64,000 nt of DNA from Acidobacteriaceae bacterium. Its GTDB lineage: Bacteria; Acidobacteriota; Terriglobia; Terriglobales; Acidobacteriaceae. Where the stretch lies: contig JANXYB010000013.1 of the NCBI GenBank assembly GCA_025350325.1, forward strand, positions 1 to 64,000, written 5' to 3'. Shown here in pieces: positions 35,054 through 43,583 of the stretch. A program made the position numbers and the translations under genes. The notes below the pieces were generated by a model. The model searched no databases and was not told the DNA's origin. It saw only the letters and a list, made by a program, of their open reading frames with translations. Numbering within the stretch: position 1 is the first letter of the stretch; every line of letters begins with the position of its first letter.

Positions 35054-36301
35054 ATGAACAGCAAATTCAGACAGACCGTGCTTGCGCAACTTGCCTTGTT
35101 CATAGCGCTGGCAATCGCCTCTCCCCTGCTGCGCTCTCAGGCGCCATCCCGCTTTCTAGGTACTATTACTGCCATCAACAACGATACGTTGACGGTGAAA
35201 ACCGATGCCGGGGATACGCGGCAGGTGCAGGTTCCGGCCACCGCGACTCTCAAGCGCATCGCTCCCGGACAAAAAGATTTAACCACGGCAGAGACGATCA
35301 AGTTTAGCGATCTTGAAAGCGGAGACCGCGTACTGGTGAAGCTAGACACGGCGGCGGCAGGCGCGACCCCGCAAGCGCTTCAGGTCGTTGCGGTGAAGCA
35401 GGCGGACGTGGCACTCAAGCAGCAGAAAGATCGCTACGACTGGCAGCACAATGGTATTGGAGGCCTTGTTAAGGGCGTCGATGCAGGTGCGGGATCGGTT
35501 CAGGTAACGAGCGGCGCAGGGCCTACCGCAAAGACCGTGACAGTGCACGTGACAAAAGAAACTGTACTAAAGCGCTATGCCCCTGCTTCGGTTCGCTACG
35601 ACGAAGCGCAGGTTGCGGCCATCGATACGATTCACGCTGGCGATCAACTCCGCGCTCGCGGCACGAAGAACGCTGACGCGACGGAAATCAATGCAGAAGA
35701 AATTATTTCCGGGAGTTTCCGAAACATTTCAGGAACGATCCTCTCCTTAGACACAACCGCGGCAACCCTGACTTTAAAAGACCTGATTACCAAAAAGTCC
35801 ATCACCGTTCACATCGGGGCCGAAACCCAGATGCGGCGCTTGCCTGACACGATGGCAAGGATGATAGCCGCGCGGTTAAAGAGCGGAGTAACGGGCACCG
35901 GAACAACGAGGCAAAAACCAGCGGGCCAGTCAGCAGCCAGCAACGCAACAACAGGTGCGGAGACACGTCCGCAATCGACCGCGGGTGCAAGTGAACAACA
36001 CGGCGGTTACGGGCAGCAAAGCGGCGGCGCAGCCATGGAACAACCGGGCTCTGCTGGGACGCGTGGAGCAGGCAGTAATGGAGACATGCAACAGGTGTTG
36101 AGCCGCGCTCCCACTATTCAACTCAACACGCTGCAAAAGGGCGAAGCCGTAATGCTGGTTGCCACGCAAGGTGCGGCTGATGTTACAGCCATCACCCTTT
36201 TGGCAGGGGTCGAGCCACTGCTCGAAGCACCAGAGGCCAGCCAGAATCTGCTTTCAAATTGGAGTATGGGGTCGGGTTCGCCAGAGGCAGCAGCTCAATA
36301 A
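35054..36301 (+). CDS. DUF5666-repeat secreted protein
   Basis: This is a 415-residue protein with a signal peptide (to LLRSQA, about 31). It contains three DUF5666-type beta-barrel repeats: FLGTITAINNDTLTVKTDAGD (about 34), a second centred on GLVKGVDAGAGSVQVTSG (about 140), and ISGTILSLDTTAATLTLKD (about 226). A glutamine/glycine-rich low-complexity segment (about 290-345) leads to a final strand-forming portion. The function is unknown; such repeats look like small OB-type domains that could bind a polymer or metal. A good GGAGAAAAG lies before ATG. The TonB receptor gene starts 39 bp downstream, so the two are probably one operon. Nothing is seen in 34767-35053 upstream. Confidence 0.83.
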   Translation: MNSKFRQTVLAQLALFIALAIASPLLRSQAPSRFLGTITAINNDTLTVKTDAGDTRQVQVPATATLKRIAPGQKDLTTAETIKFSDLESGDRVLVKLDTAAAGATPQALQVVAVKQADVALKQQKDRYDWQHNGIGGLVKGVDAGAGSVQVTSGAGPTAKTVTVHVTKETVLKRYAPASVRYDEAQVAAIDTIHAGDQLRARGTKNADATEINAEEIISGSFRNISGTILSLDTTAATLTLKDLITKKSITVHIGAETQMRRLPDTMARMIAARLKSGVTGTGTTRQKPAGQSAASNATTGAETRPQSTAGASEQHGGYGQQSGGAAMEQPGSAGTRGAGSNGDMQQVLSRAPTIQLNTLQKGEAVMLVATQGAADVTAITLLAGVEPLLEAPEASQNLLSNWSMGSGSPEAAAQ

Positions 36302-36340
36302 GTCATCTGAAATTTCATAGCAGGATAAGCGAGGGGATAC

Positions 36341-39334
36341 GTGTATTCAAGATTTCATTGCTTCATTCATTTTTTGATTGCGCTGGCATTGGGCTTAGCT
36401 AATTTGATTGTGGCCAGCGGGCAGACCGCCGCGCCTATAACAGCGCCGGTCACCGCTGGGCCGACAGTAACGATCCGCGGTCACATCGCAGATCAAACGG
36501 GCGCATTGATTCCCGGAGCGAAGGTTACAATTTCGACTCCAGCCGGCGTTGCCGCAGGCACGGCCACAGCAGATGCCTCGGGAGCGTACGCTGTCACTGG
36601 CCTTAATCCTGGTATATATATTGTCAACGCAGACGTCGCAGGGTTTGCCTCGTTTCAATCGCAACCGATCACCATCGCAGCCGGCCAGGTGAAGCGGGTC
36701 GATATTGCAATGGCTATCGAGATTGAGCAGCAAAGCATAACGGTCAGCGACGAATCACCCACCGTCAATGTTGAGGCATCGGGTAACGCGAACTCAATTG
36801 TGCTCAAGGATAAAGACCTCGATGCCCTGTCTGACGATCCTGACGAACTCTCTAATGAACTAGCTGCGTTGGCCGGTCCCTCTGCTGGCCCAAACGGCGG
36901 ACAGATATATATCGATGGATTCAGCGGCGGACAACTGCCACCAAAGTCTGCGATACGTGAGATTCGTATCAATCAGAATCCCTTCTCGGCTGAATATGAC
37001 CGTTTGGGTTACGGGCGAATCGAGATTCTCACGAAGCCAGGAACCGACAAGCTTCACGGCCAATTCTTCATCCAGGGCAACCACAAAGACTTCAACACCG
37101 GCAATCCTTTCACCAAGACAATTCCCTCTTACTACAGCTACCAATTCAACGGAACATTGAATGGGTCAATCTCCAAGACAGCTTCATTTTTTGTAAGTGC
37201 AGAACAGCGCAATACTGAAAGCGTGAATGCATGGCGAATTCTCGACGCTGTGGTTAACGACGGTTCAAATTTCGTGAATATTCCGGATTACGCGGTGAAC
37301 CTTATCAATCGGCGCATTCGCGACAATGCCTCGGCGCGCGTCGATTGGCAATTGGGAGCAAAGAATACCTTTACCGCGCGCTACGGTTTTTGGTTAGAGG
37401 CGGAGCACGGCAATTTGAATACAAACGCATTGCCCAGCGCATCGACGCACGAGGCCAACACCGACCACACGGTGCAGTTGAGTGATTCTTTAATCTTGAG
37501 CGATCACGCAGTCAATGAGACTCGCTTTCAATACGAGCGGCAAAACGAAAATCATTATCCAGACTCGACGGCACGCACCATCAACGTGCAAGGCGACTTC
37601 ACGGGAGGCGGATATTCCGGCCAGCAGAGCCGCGATCATGCGACCCGGCTTGAGTTCTGGAACATCACGACACTGAGTCATGGGTCGCAGGCAATAAAAT
37701 TTGGAACGCGCGTGCGGGATACGCGCGATGCAAATCTGACGAACGCAAATTTCAACGGGTCTTTTACGTTCGATTCACCCACCAGCTACCTCAACATGGC
37801 GAATGGGCTCGCGGCCGGCACGCCCTTCGACCAATTAGTTAGCGAAGGATATGGCCCAACGGCGGCCAACTACGCCACGGGCGGACAGTCTGCATTAGCA
37901 AATATGTTTGACGTCGCGCTATTTGCGCAAGATGACTGGAAAGTGAATCCGCGCCTATCGGTCTCGGGCGGGCTGCGCTGGGAATCGCAGAATCACATTA
38001 CAGATCACAACGACTGGGCCCCTCGAGTCTCGATGGCCTACGCACTCGATGGTGGAAAAAATAACAAAAAAACCAAGACCGTATTGCGCGGCGGTTATGG
38101 GCTTTTTTATGATCGCTTTCAGAGCAATAACCTGCTCACCATCAATCGAGCCAACATTCAGAATCGGATTGTAGTCAATAATCCCAATTGCGGTTCAACT
38201 ACCTCCTCTGGCACTCAAGCTACATCTCTCGATCAAATCGACCTTAGCTCATGCACCAGCACGATTGGCTCATCGACGACCTCGGTTCCAGTGAAGTACG
38301 AAGTTGCACCGCATTTCCACTCGCCGTACACAGGGCAAGCAGGTGTCGGCCTCGAAAGGCAGCTTACCGCCGGCACCAGCCTCACACTCACATACTTGCA
38401 TTCTTTTGGAGTGCACCAACTTGTAACGCGCAACGCAAATCAGGCTGTAGGCGGAACACCGCAGACCCAATCGGGCGGATACCTATATGAGTATTTCCCC
38501 GAGGCGGTGTTCAAACAGGATCAATTGATTGCAAGCGTCAACGCGAAGATCACAAAAAACCTCAATCTGACCGGCTTCTATACGCTTGCATCGGCCAACA
38601 CAAATAGCGCCGGCGGCAGTGTGTCGAATGCATACGATCTCGGCCAGGATTACGGACCCGCGGCGTTTGTGTCGCGCAACACACTCTTTATGATGGGCAA
38701 TTACAACGGGCCGTGGGGCGTTCGATTCAGTCCGTTTATGTTGGCGCAATCCGGACGACCGTTCAATATCGTGTTGGCGACCGACCCCCTGAATAACCTC
38801 TACAATCAGCGTCCCACCTACGCCACTGCTTCGACGCCAATCGCCGATCAGGTCGATACGCCCTATGGCATTTTCGACGCTGCGGCACTCCCTGGTGAAA
38901 AGTTGATCCCCGCCAATCTTGGGAATGGTCCAGCGGCAGTCGCGGTGAATCTGCGTGTCAGTCGCGGCTTTGGATTTGGGCCAAAGGTCGGCTCAGCAGC
39001 AGGCGCTAATCAAAATGGCGGACCTCCCGGCGGCGGACCCGGAGGCGGCGGGCGTGGCGGACCCCCGGGCGGTGGTCTTGGGCCGGGCGGCCTGGGCGGT
39101 GGCGGCGGACACGGTGGACCTGGCGGCATGTTTGGCCCCACCAGCAGCGGCAAAAAGTACACGTTGAACTTCAGCGTGCAAGCGCTGAATCTATTCAACA
39201 ACATTGACTACGGCCAGCCGGGAGGAGTTCTCACGAGCCCATCGTTCAACCACTCAACCAGCTTGGCGCAAGGCATGTTCAGCACAGGGTCTGCAGCACG
39301 TCGCGTGTTTGCGCAGGTAGTATTTTCGTTCTAA
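36341..39334 (+). CDS. TonB-dependent receptor, Oar-like, with Gly-rich insert
   Basis: This is an outer-membrane receptor of 997 residues. A signal peptide precedes a carboxypeptidase-regulatory beta-sandwich (about 45-135: VTIRGHIADQTGALIPGAKV). A plug-like region comes next (about 135-240: GQIYIDGFSGGQLPPKSAI, YGRIEILTKPGT). A long beta-barrel runs to the C-terminus, which ends in phenylalanine (VFAQVVFSF), as required for BAM insertion. Near the end (about 889-932) is a glycine/proline-rich run (positions 39007-39140 approximately), unusual in a barrel and probably a surface or periplasmic loop. The ligand is unknown; acidobacterial members of this group are often linked to carbohydrate uptake. 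GTG 36341 has GAGGGG 4 nt upstream. Confidence 0.9.
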   Translation: MYSRFHCFIHFLIALALGLANLIVASGQTAAPITAPVTAGPTVTIRGHIADQTGALIPGAKVTISTPAGVAAGTATADASGAYAVTGLNPGIYIVNADVAGFASFQSQPITIAAGQVKRVDIAMAIEIEQQSITVSDESPTVNVEASGNANSIVLKDKDLDALSDDPDELSNELAALAGPSAGPNGGQIYIDGFSGGQLPPKSAIREIRINQNPFSAEYDRLGYGRIEILTKPGTDKLHGQFFIQGNHKDFNTGNPFTKTIPSYYSYQFNGTLNGSISKTASFFVSAEQRNTESVNAWRILDAVVNDGSNFVNIPDYAVNLINRRIRDNASARVDWQLGAKNTFTARYGFWLEAEHGNLNTNALPSASTHEANTDHTVQLSDSLILSDHAVNETRFQYERQNENHYPDSTARTINVQGDFTGGGYSGQQSRDHATRLEFWNITTLSHGSQAIKFGTRVRDTRDANLTNANFNGSFTFDSPTSYLNMANGLAAGTPFDQLVSEGYGPTAANYATGGQSALANMFDVALFAQDDWKVNPRLSVSGGLRWESQNHITDHNDWAPRVSMAYALDGGKNNKKTKTVLRGGYGLFYDRFQSNNLLTINRANIQNRIVVNNPNCGSTTSSGTQATSLDQIDLSSCTSTIGSSTTSVPVKYEVAPHFHSPYTGQAGVGLERQLTAGTSLTLTYLHSFGVHQLVTRNANQAVGGTPQTQSGGYLYEYFPEAVFKQDQLIASVNAKITKNLNLTGFYTLASANTNSAGGSVSNAYDLGQDYGPAAFVSRNTLFMMGNYNGPWGVRFSPFMLAQSGRPFNIVLATDPLNNLYNQRPTYATASTPIADQVDTPYGIFDAAALPGEKLIPANLGNGPAAVAVNLRVSRGFGFGPKVGSAAGANQNGGPPGGGPGGGGRGGPPGGGLGPGGLGGGGGHGGPGGMFGPTSSGKKYTLNFSVQALNLFNNIDYGQPGGVLTSPSFNHSTSLAQGMFSTGSAARRVFAQVVFSF

Positions 39335-39358
39335 ACAAATTCACCACAACTAGTAAAG

Positions 39359-39386
39359 GCCGAGGCATACGCTTCGGCTTTTTATT
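39359..39386 (+). terminator. Terminator of the TonB receptor gene
   Basis: GCCGAGGC and GCTTCGGC form an 8-bp stem with one G-T pair and an ATAC loop, followed by TTTTTATT. Confidence 0.88.
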
Positions 39387-39420
39387 GTCAATGCGCGATG
39401 CGGCCATCGCACTCTTAGAA

Positions 39421-40530
39421 CTAGAACGGTCGCGCAACCAGCGAGACGTAAAGTGACTCCATCTCATCGGCCTTCGAGTCGATGCTAAATAAAGCCTCAA
39501 TGCGTGCGCGTGCCGCCCATCCCTTCGCGTGCAAACCATCAACTGGCGAACCCAAGACGGCCAGCATCGCGGCAGCAAGTGCATCGGCGTCTCCAGGGGG
39601 AACGATAAATGCAGTTTCTCCGGTGAGTTCGCGCACACCGCCAACATCGGTGGCGATGACGGGCTTTCTCATTGCCATCGCCTCCCCTACTACCAGAGGC
39701 ATGCCTTCCCAAGCGGAGCTGAGCACGAACGCATCGGCGGCATCGAGCAGGGATGGGATGTCGCGGCGCAGACCGAGCCAATGCACGTCCGCGTCAACGT
39801 CACGCTCGCTCGCGTTGCTAACCCAGCGTACCGGTGGCGCATTTCTGCCCGGCTCGCCTGCGATCCATAATTTCGTCTGCGGAAATGTGCTGTGAACTTG
39901 GTCGAAGGCGTGTAACAGGCTCGGATAGTCTTTTGCTGGGACGATGCGGCCGACGGCGAGGAACACAAACGATTCTCCAGCCCGCATCGTGCTCCTTGTG
40001 GCTGACCGACGCTCTGGTTGTGCAGAAAATTCCAGTGTATCGATGCCATTTGTTATAACGCTGCATTTGCTCTGGGGGACGGCACGCACATTGATTGATC
40101 GCATTGCCACTGCCTGGCTGACTGCGGTGGTATGTAAACTCATCCTGTCGGTGAGTCTGTATGCATAGGTGCGCCACTTTGGCCCTTCACAAATATTGTG
40201 AACGGTGGACAGGACGCGCGGTGCGGCACCAATTACGTTGAGAGCGCGCGCGAACATATTGGCATAGAACGTGTGGCTATGTAATATTTCCGGTCGGAAC
40301 GATTGCAGGAATTGGCGCGCCCGAATCAGCGCTGCGAGAAGACTGATCGCATTTTTTTGCATGTTGAGGTAGACGACTTCAATGTCGGTGCGCCATTCCT
40401 CGACGCCGCGCGGTCTGAGAACGAGGATCGCTACCGCATGTCCCCGAGCAGCCGTGCGCTCGGCCAGTGCAATGACTTGACGCTCGGCCCCGCCGACGCC
40501 GAGCGAAGTTAGCATGTAGGCAATGCGCAT
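39421..40530 (-). CDS. Family 4 glycosyltransferase
   Basis: This is a retaining GT-B glycosyltransferase of 369 residues. The N-terminal acceptor domain starts MRIAYMLTSLGVGGAERQVIAL, with the glycine-rich GGAE motif. LAVGRIVPAKDYPSLLHAF opens the donor domain, and the EX7E-type motif is present (SSAWEGMPLVVGEAMAMRKPVIATDVGG). ATG 40530 is chosen because the conserved N-terminus starts there and GGAG lies about 5 nt upstream; the frame runs on to 40794 without family sequence. It probably acts in surface polysaccharide or lipid-linked glycan synthesis, but it is isolated and has no membrane segment. The sugar is unknown. Nothing else is seen in 40531-40747. Confidence 0.9.
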   Translation of the reverse strand: MRIAYMLTSLGVGGAERQVIALAERTAARGHAVAILVLRPRGVEEWRTDIEVVYLNMQKNAISLLAALIRARQFLQSFRPEILHSHTFYANMFARALNVIGAAPRVLSTVHNICEGPKWRTYAYRLTDRMSLHTTAVSQAVAMRSINVRAVPQSKCSVITNGIDTLEFSAQPERRSATRSTMRAGESFVFLAVGRIVPAKDYPSLLHAFDQVHSTFPQTKLWIAGEPGRNAPPVRWVSNASERDVDADVHWLGLRRDIPSLLDAADAFVLSSAWEGMPLVVGEAMAMRKPVIATDVGGVRELTGETAFIVPPGDADALAAAMLAVLGSPVDGLHAKGWAARARIEALFSIDSKADEMESLYVSLVARPF

Positions 40531-40747
40531 CGATCTCCGAGCTGGTTTGAATGTTGGTGAGACGATGATAGCGCGAGTTATCAGCCCAGGCTGTGTGCGC
40601 GCACTCGGTCTAGAGCAGACCCTTTGCTGCGAGAGTGTATCCACCGCAAACCACCCCGGCCCGCAATACCAATCACGAATGCCGCAACCCTGCCGCCGGC
40701 TTAGGACGCGATAAATCCAAATGAAGTTACTCGATGATCTCGCTGAC

Positions 40748-41458
40748 TTAAATTCTCTTTCCTTTGCACACGGTGACAGCAGAACCTTCGGCAATGAAAG
40801 CCGATCGCGCTGGCTGACTTAGGGCCGTCGCGAATTCGGACCCGTAGTAACGGCCCGCGTCTCCACTGAGACCAAAATTATCCGCGTCTCTTACCAGCCA
40901 TCGCGGATGTTGGACCTCGTATTCGAGGCAGCCACCATCTTTTTGCGACGCATAGCCCCAGTAATGCTCGGTGATGAATTGGCCGAGCGACTGTTCAGGC
41001 GGCAGATAACCGCGTTGCGCAGTTTCAATCCAGATCGAGCAGCGATTCGTTTGAGGTCCCCAGAAATATTCAGCCTCGAGCACGTCGTCAACAGGGCGCG
41101 TTTGGACGTGGTGCGCCATCGGGACCCTGGAATATTTTTCACCGAAGGCATACCGTGCAATTGCGGCAACAGCAAATTTGGGAACGAGTTCGCTGATGAA
41201 GACAGCCCCGCGTTTTGAGCCGCGACGAACGTAGAAGCGAAGGTTCACCTCTTCAAACGCCTGATGGAATGGAATTGCGATTCCAGCGATGCGTGTGCGA
41301 TTGAAGTTGAAGCCGACAAGGCTCGCGTAGGTCTGCCCTTCAAACGAATCGAGCTCCGTGCCAGCCGGAACGAACGGCTCCAGCAGCGACGGCTCAAGCG
41401 CGTAGTTGAGCATGACGAGGTCGCGCCATTCGGCAGTAAGGAACGTGCGCGTTGACAT
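40748..41458 (-). CDS. DUF2071 (YqjF-like) protein
   Basis: This is a 236-residue cytoplasmic protein. AEWRDLVMLNYALEPSLLEPFVPAGTELD at the start, YASLVGFNFNRTRIAGIAIPFHQAFEEVNLR and YVRRGSKRGAVFISELVP are characteristic of DUF2071, a beta-barrel acetoacetate-decarboxylase-like fold. No catalytic lysine can be assigned with confidence, and the role is unknown. The gene is single, and no ribosome binding site of standard type is seen before ATG 41458. Confidence 0.87.
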   Translation of the reverse strand: MSTRTFLTAEWRDLVMLNYALEPSLLEPFVPAGTELDSFEGQTYASLVGFNFNRTRIAGIAIPFHQAFEEVNLRFYVRRGSKRGAVFISELVPKFAVAAIARYAFGEKYSRVPMAHHVQTRPVDDVLEAEYFWGPQTNRCSIWIETAQRGYLPPEQSLGQFITEHYWGYASQKDGGCLEYEVQHPRWLVRDADNFGLSGDAGRYYGSEFATALSQPARSAFIAEGSAVTVCKGKRI

Positions 41459-41760
41459 ATTCAGGAGGCCTTAACGATCCGGTGCGCCAATGTAACCGAG
41501 TTCCGCCCACGATTAAAGCACTGGCCTGTGCATTCCGCTTCAAACTCTGGGTTAGCTGCCGTCATACCGCCGATGCAGCCACCGACATTGATTCTCGCAA
41601 CGCAGTTGGTCTGACAAACCACTATAGCGCGGCATCAGGCTCAACCGAAAGGATGACAGAGAGACACGATGCCGAATGACTTTCTGGTCCGCGTAATATT
41701 CTTATACAAAAATCACAGACCGGGCTGTACAATCGCCACGAGGAGACCCACGAGGAAGCC
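41459..41760. other. Intergenic, divergent promoter region
   Basis: These 302 bases lie between DUF2071 (leftward) and the zinc-ribbon gene (rightward), so promoters for both must be here. GAGGAA at 41751-41756 is the ribosome binding site of the zinc-ribbon gene. I cannot point to a convincing -35/-10 pair, and I see no coding frame or strong hairpin. Confidence 0.4.
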
Positions 41761-42096
41761 ATGGCCGGAGATATTCAACTTACTTGCAGTGATTGTGGAC
41801 AAGACTTTACGTTTACCGCTGCTGATCAAACGTTCTTTCAGGAACGCGGTTATTCGACACCTAAGCGCTGCAAACCGTGCCGTCAGGCAAAGAAGACCGA
41901 GCAAGGTGGTGCCGGTGGTGGTGCAGGTTACCGCCCGGCTCCTTCCCATGGGACTCCCGTGATTTGCTCTGGCTGCGGCCAGCCCACTACCGTTCCTTTC
42001 GAACCGCGTGGCGATCGTCCAGTTTTTTGTCGCGATTGCTACCAGGCGCGTAAAGGCAGCGGTGGCGGCGGATCGCGCGGCGGCGGTCGCTTTTAG
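41761..42096 (+). CDS. Small double zinc-ribbon protein
   Basis: This is a 111-residue basic protein. The first half has a zinc-ribbon of the probable zinc-binding type (LTCSDCGQDFTFTAADQTFF, then KRCKPCRQAKK). After a glycine-rich linker, a second ribbon holds VICSGCGQPTTVPF and FCRDCYQARKG, the CxxCx-box type common in Acidobacteria and neighbouring phyla. Each ribbon has two CxxC pairs. The C-terminus is Gly/Arg-rich (SGGGGSRGGGRF), which suggests nucleic-acid binding. The function is unknown. It is monocistronic and ends at the terminator at 42182-42216. Confidence 0.87.
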   Translation: MAGDIQLTCSDCGQDFTFTAADQTFFQERGYSTPKRCKPCRQAKKTEQGGAGGGAGYRPAPSHGTPVICSGCGQPTTVPFEPRGDRPVFCRDCYQARKGSGGGGSRGGGRF

Positions 42097-42181
42097 CCCT
42101 AACGCGCAGGTGTTGCACTACGTAGGTGCAACGCCCCACACAAGCCACAGCGTTTGAGATTCATTCAAGCAACAGGGGGAT

Positions 42182-42216
42182 CCGCAAAGCGGCTCGTGCA
42201 CGTTTGCGGTTTTTTT
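42182..42216 (+). terminator. Terminator of the zinc-ribbon gene
   Basis: CCGCAAA (42182-42188) and TTTGCGG (42203-42209) pair around a 14-nt loop and are followed by seven T residues. Confidence 0.82.
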
Positions 42217-42273
42217 CCGGGTCCGTTCCCCGTCTGCTGTCTAACCTGTTATTCACCTGAATCGGTCACAAGT

Positions 42274-42307
42274 CTAAGGCAGCCACATTGACCCGTGGCT
42301 GCCTTAG
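42274..42307. repeat. Perfect 13-bp hairpin
   Basis: CTAAGGCAGCCAC (42274-42286) and GTGGCTGCCTTAG (42295-42307) pair fully around an 8-nt loop. There is no T run on either side, so it is not a standard terminator. It lies about 180 bp past the zinc-ribbon gene. Confidence 0.8.
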
Positions 42308-42326
42308 CTTTGCATTGTCATCTCGT

Positions 42327-42417
42327 GCGAAGGTCGCCCAACCGAGAGCATCGTTCTCTTGAGCGAAGGTCGCATGGCGTCGGAATCCCGACGAACGGGT
42401 CTTCGTTCGTTGGGTGA
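42327..42417. repeat. Multi-branched fold with internal direct repeat
   Basis: Outer arms TCGCCCAAC (42334-42342) and GTTGGGTGA (42409-42417) pair with one G-T. Inside are GAGA/TCTC (42344-42347 with 42355-42358) and CGTCGG/CCGACG (42378-42383 with 42388-42393). GCGAAGGTCGC occurs twice (42327-42337 and 42363-42373). It could be an interspersed repeat or an RNA fold; no known family is recognised. Confidence 0.55.
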
Positions 42418-42490
42418 TTGACCGAAGTCGAAAGACCAGCGTGTGCCTCTAAGGCTGTAGCGTGTTCCTACACCTCAAAACAGACAGATC

Positions 42491-42546
42491 TGAAATAGCG
42501 CTTTGTATCAGGGCATAGCCTTCAGCCCTGCCGGCTAGCTATTTCA
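42491..42546. repeat. Nested inverted repeat
   Basis: TGAAATAGC (42491-42499) pairs with GCTATTTCA (42538-42546), and CAGGGC (42509-42514) pairs with GCCCTG (42525-42530) inside it. The shape resembles short palindromic intergenic repeats of other acidobacterial genomes (from memory; not checked). The rest of 42217-42667 holds no gene that I can see. Confidence 0.6.
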
Positions 42547-42667
42547 AAATCAAAGCGACTTCATCCGCCGAGTGAATGTTTCTGTTGAACCATAAACAGA
42601 CGCACGGCAGCTGTGCCCGTCCGCCTTCATCTAGGCATTCAGTTAGAGCGAGCGGAGTCGCGAGCCT

Positions 42668-43273
42668 TCATTTGCCGGCAGCGTCGGACGCCTTCTTTTT
42701 CTGCATCTGTACGGTCCAAGGGGGTACGATGCCATTCTGCCGTGCGTAAGCGATGAGTTGGCCGAGGTGTTCGTGCGCGTCCGCAACGAGGATATAAACA
42801 ACGTCGCCCTCGTTAGCCTGCGGGCCGAGCTTTGGCACCAGCTTTGCGAAATCCGCGTTGCTCATGCCATTGATCGTCTTGGTCGTGAACTCCCAGGACT
42901 GATTCAGGTCCTCCACGATGCGATCTTTCTCGGTTGTGGACTTTTCGAATTCGCCCGCTTTAAACCCCGCCGGAGGGTTTGCACCCATCATGCTCAGGAT
43001 TCCGTAGCGCTCTCCAGCAACATGCAGAAACACTTCAGCAAAGGACCGGGTGTTGAGCGCAGGACGCCAGGTGAGCTTGTCTTTTGGAAGTGCCTCGGCG
43101 AGATCGATGCACTTCTTATTCACGGCCTGCAAGTCAACAAGGGCTTGGGCTTTCATGTCATAGCTAGGTGCAGTTTTGTCAGTAGACATGTCGGGAGTTT
43201 GCGCGTGCATTGCGACATCGCTTGCATTCAGGATGCATGCCAGACAAATCAAAGACAGAATCGGCGTTTTCAT
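42668..43273 (-). CDS. Secreted DinB-family protein
   Basis: This is a 201-residue protein with a signal peptide (MKTPILSLICLACILNASDVAMHAQ) followed by a four-helix DinB/DUF664-type bundle. The metal-binding histidines are likely those in EVFLHVAGERYG and DAHEHLGQLIAYAR, spaced as in the family (one H in the second helix, HxxxH-like in the last). DinB-like enzymes include thiol-dependent transferases, but exported members are uncharacterised. ATG 43273 has GGAGA about 6 nt upstream. It is monocistronic. Confidence 0.85.
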   Translation of the reverse strand: MKTPILSLICLACILNASDVAMHAQTPDMSTDKTAPSYDMKAQALVDLQAVNKKCIDLAEALPKDKLTWRPALNTRSFAEVFLHVAGERYGILSMMGANPPAGFKAGEFEKSTTEKDRIVEDLNQSWEFTTKTINGMSNADFAKLVPKLGPQANEGDVVYILVADAHEHLGQLIAYARQNGIVPPWTVQMQKKKASDAAGK

Positions 43274-43583
43274 TGCGGTCTCCGCTGGAATCGAAGGTCT
43301 TGTAATCGACCCGAGGCTAGAACACAGGCCGGAAAGATGCAACCAGTTTGTGACCGCCCGGATGTTTCGGGGGATGAGTGGTCTACGAAATTGATCATTC
43401 CGGATACGGCGACCCGCCTTCGGATGCTGACTCAGCGTGGGGTCGCGCGTTCGGCGAACGATCGTACGCGATTTCTTTACATTCCGGGTACATCGTGGTC
43501 CACCGTCCTTTACCCCATAGGTCAGCGCGCATCTAATTTACAGGCCACTGTCTGGCTCAATCGTCGAATCAGAGGATTCATTG
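43274..43583. other. Intergenic, divergent promoter region
   Basis: These 310 bases lie between the DinB gene (leftward) and the LolA-like gene (rightward). I see no coding frame with family features and no strong hairpin; promoters for both genes are expected here. Confidence 0.4.

Noticed and set aside
39007-39140. Gly-rich stretch as a separate repeat element
   Set aside because: It stays in frame with the receptor and is translated as a glycine/proline-rich loop, so it is part of that gene, not an insertion.
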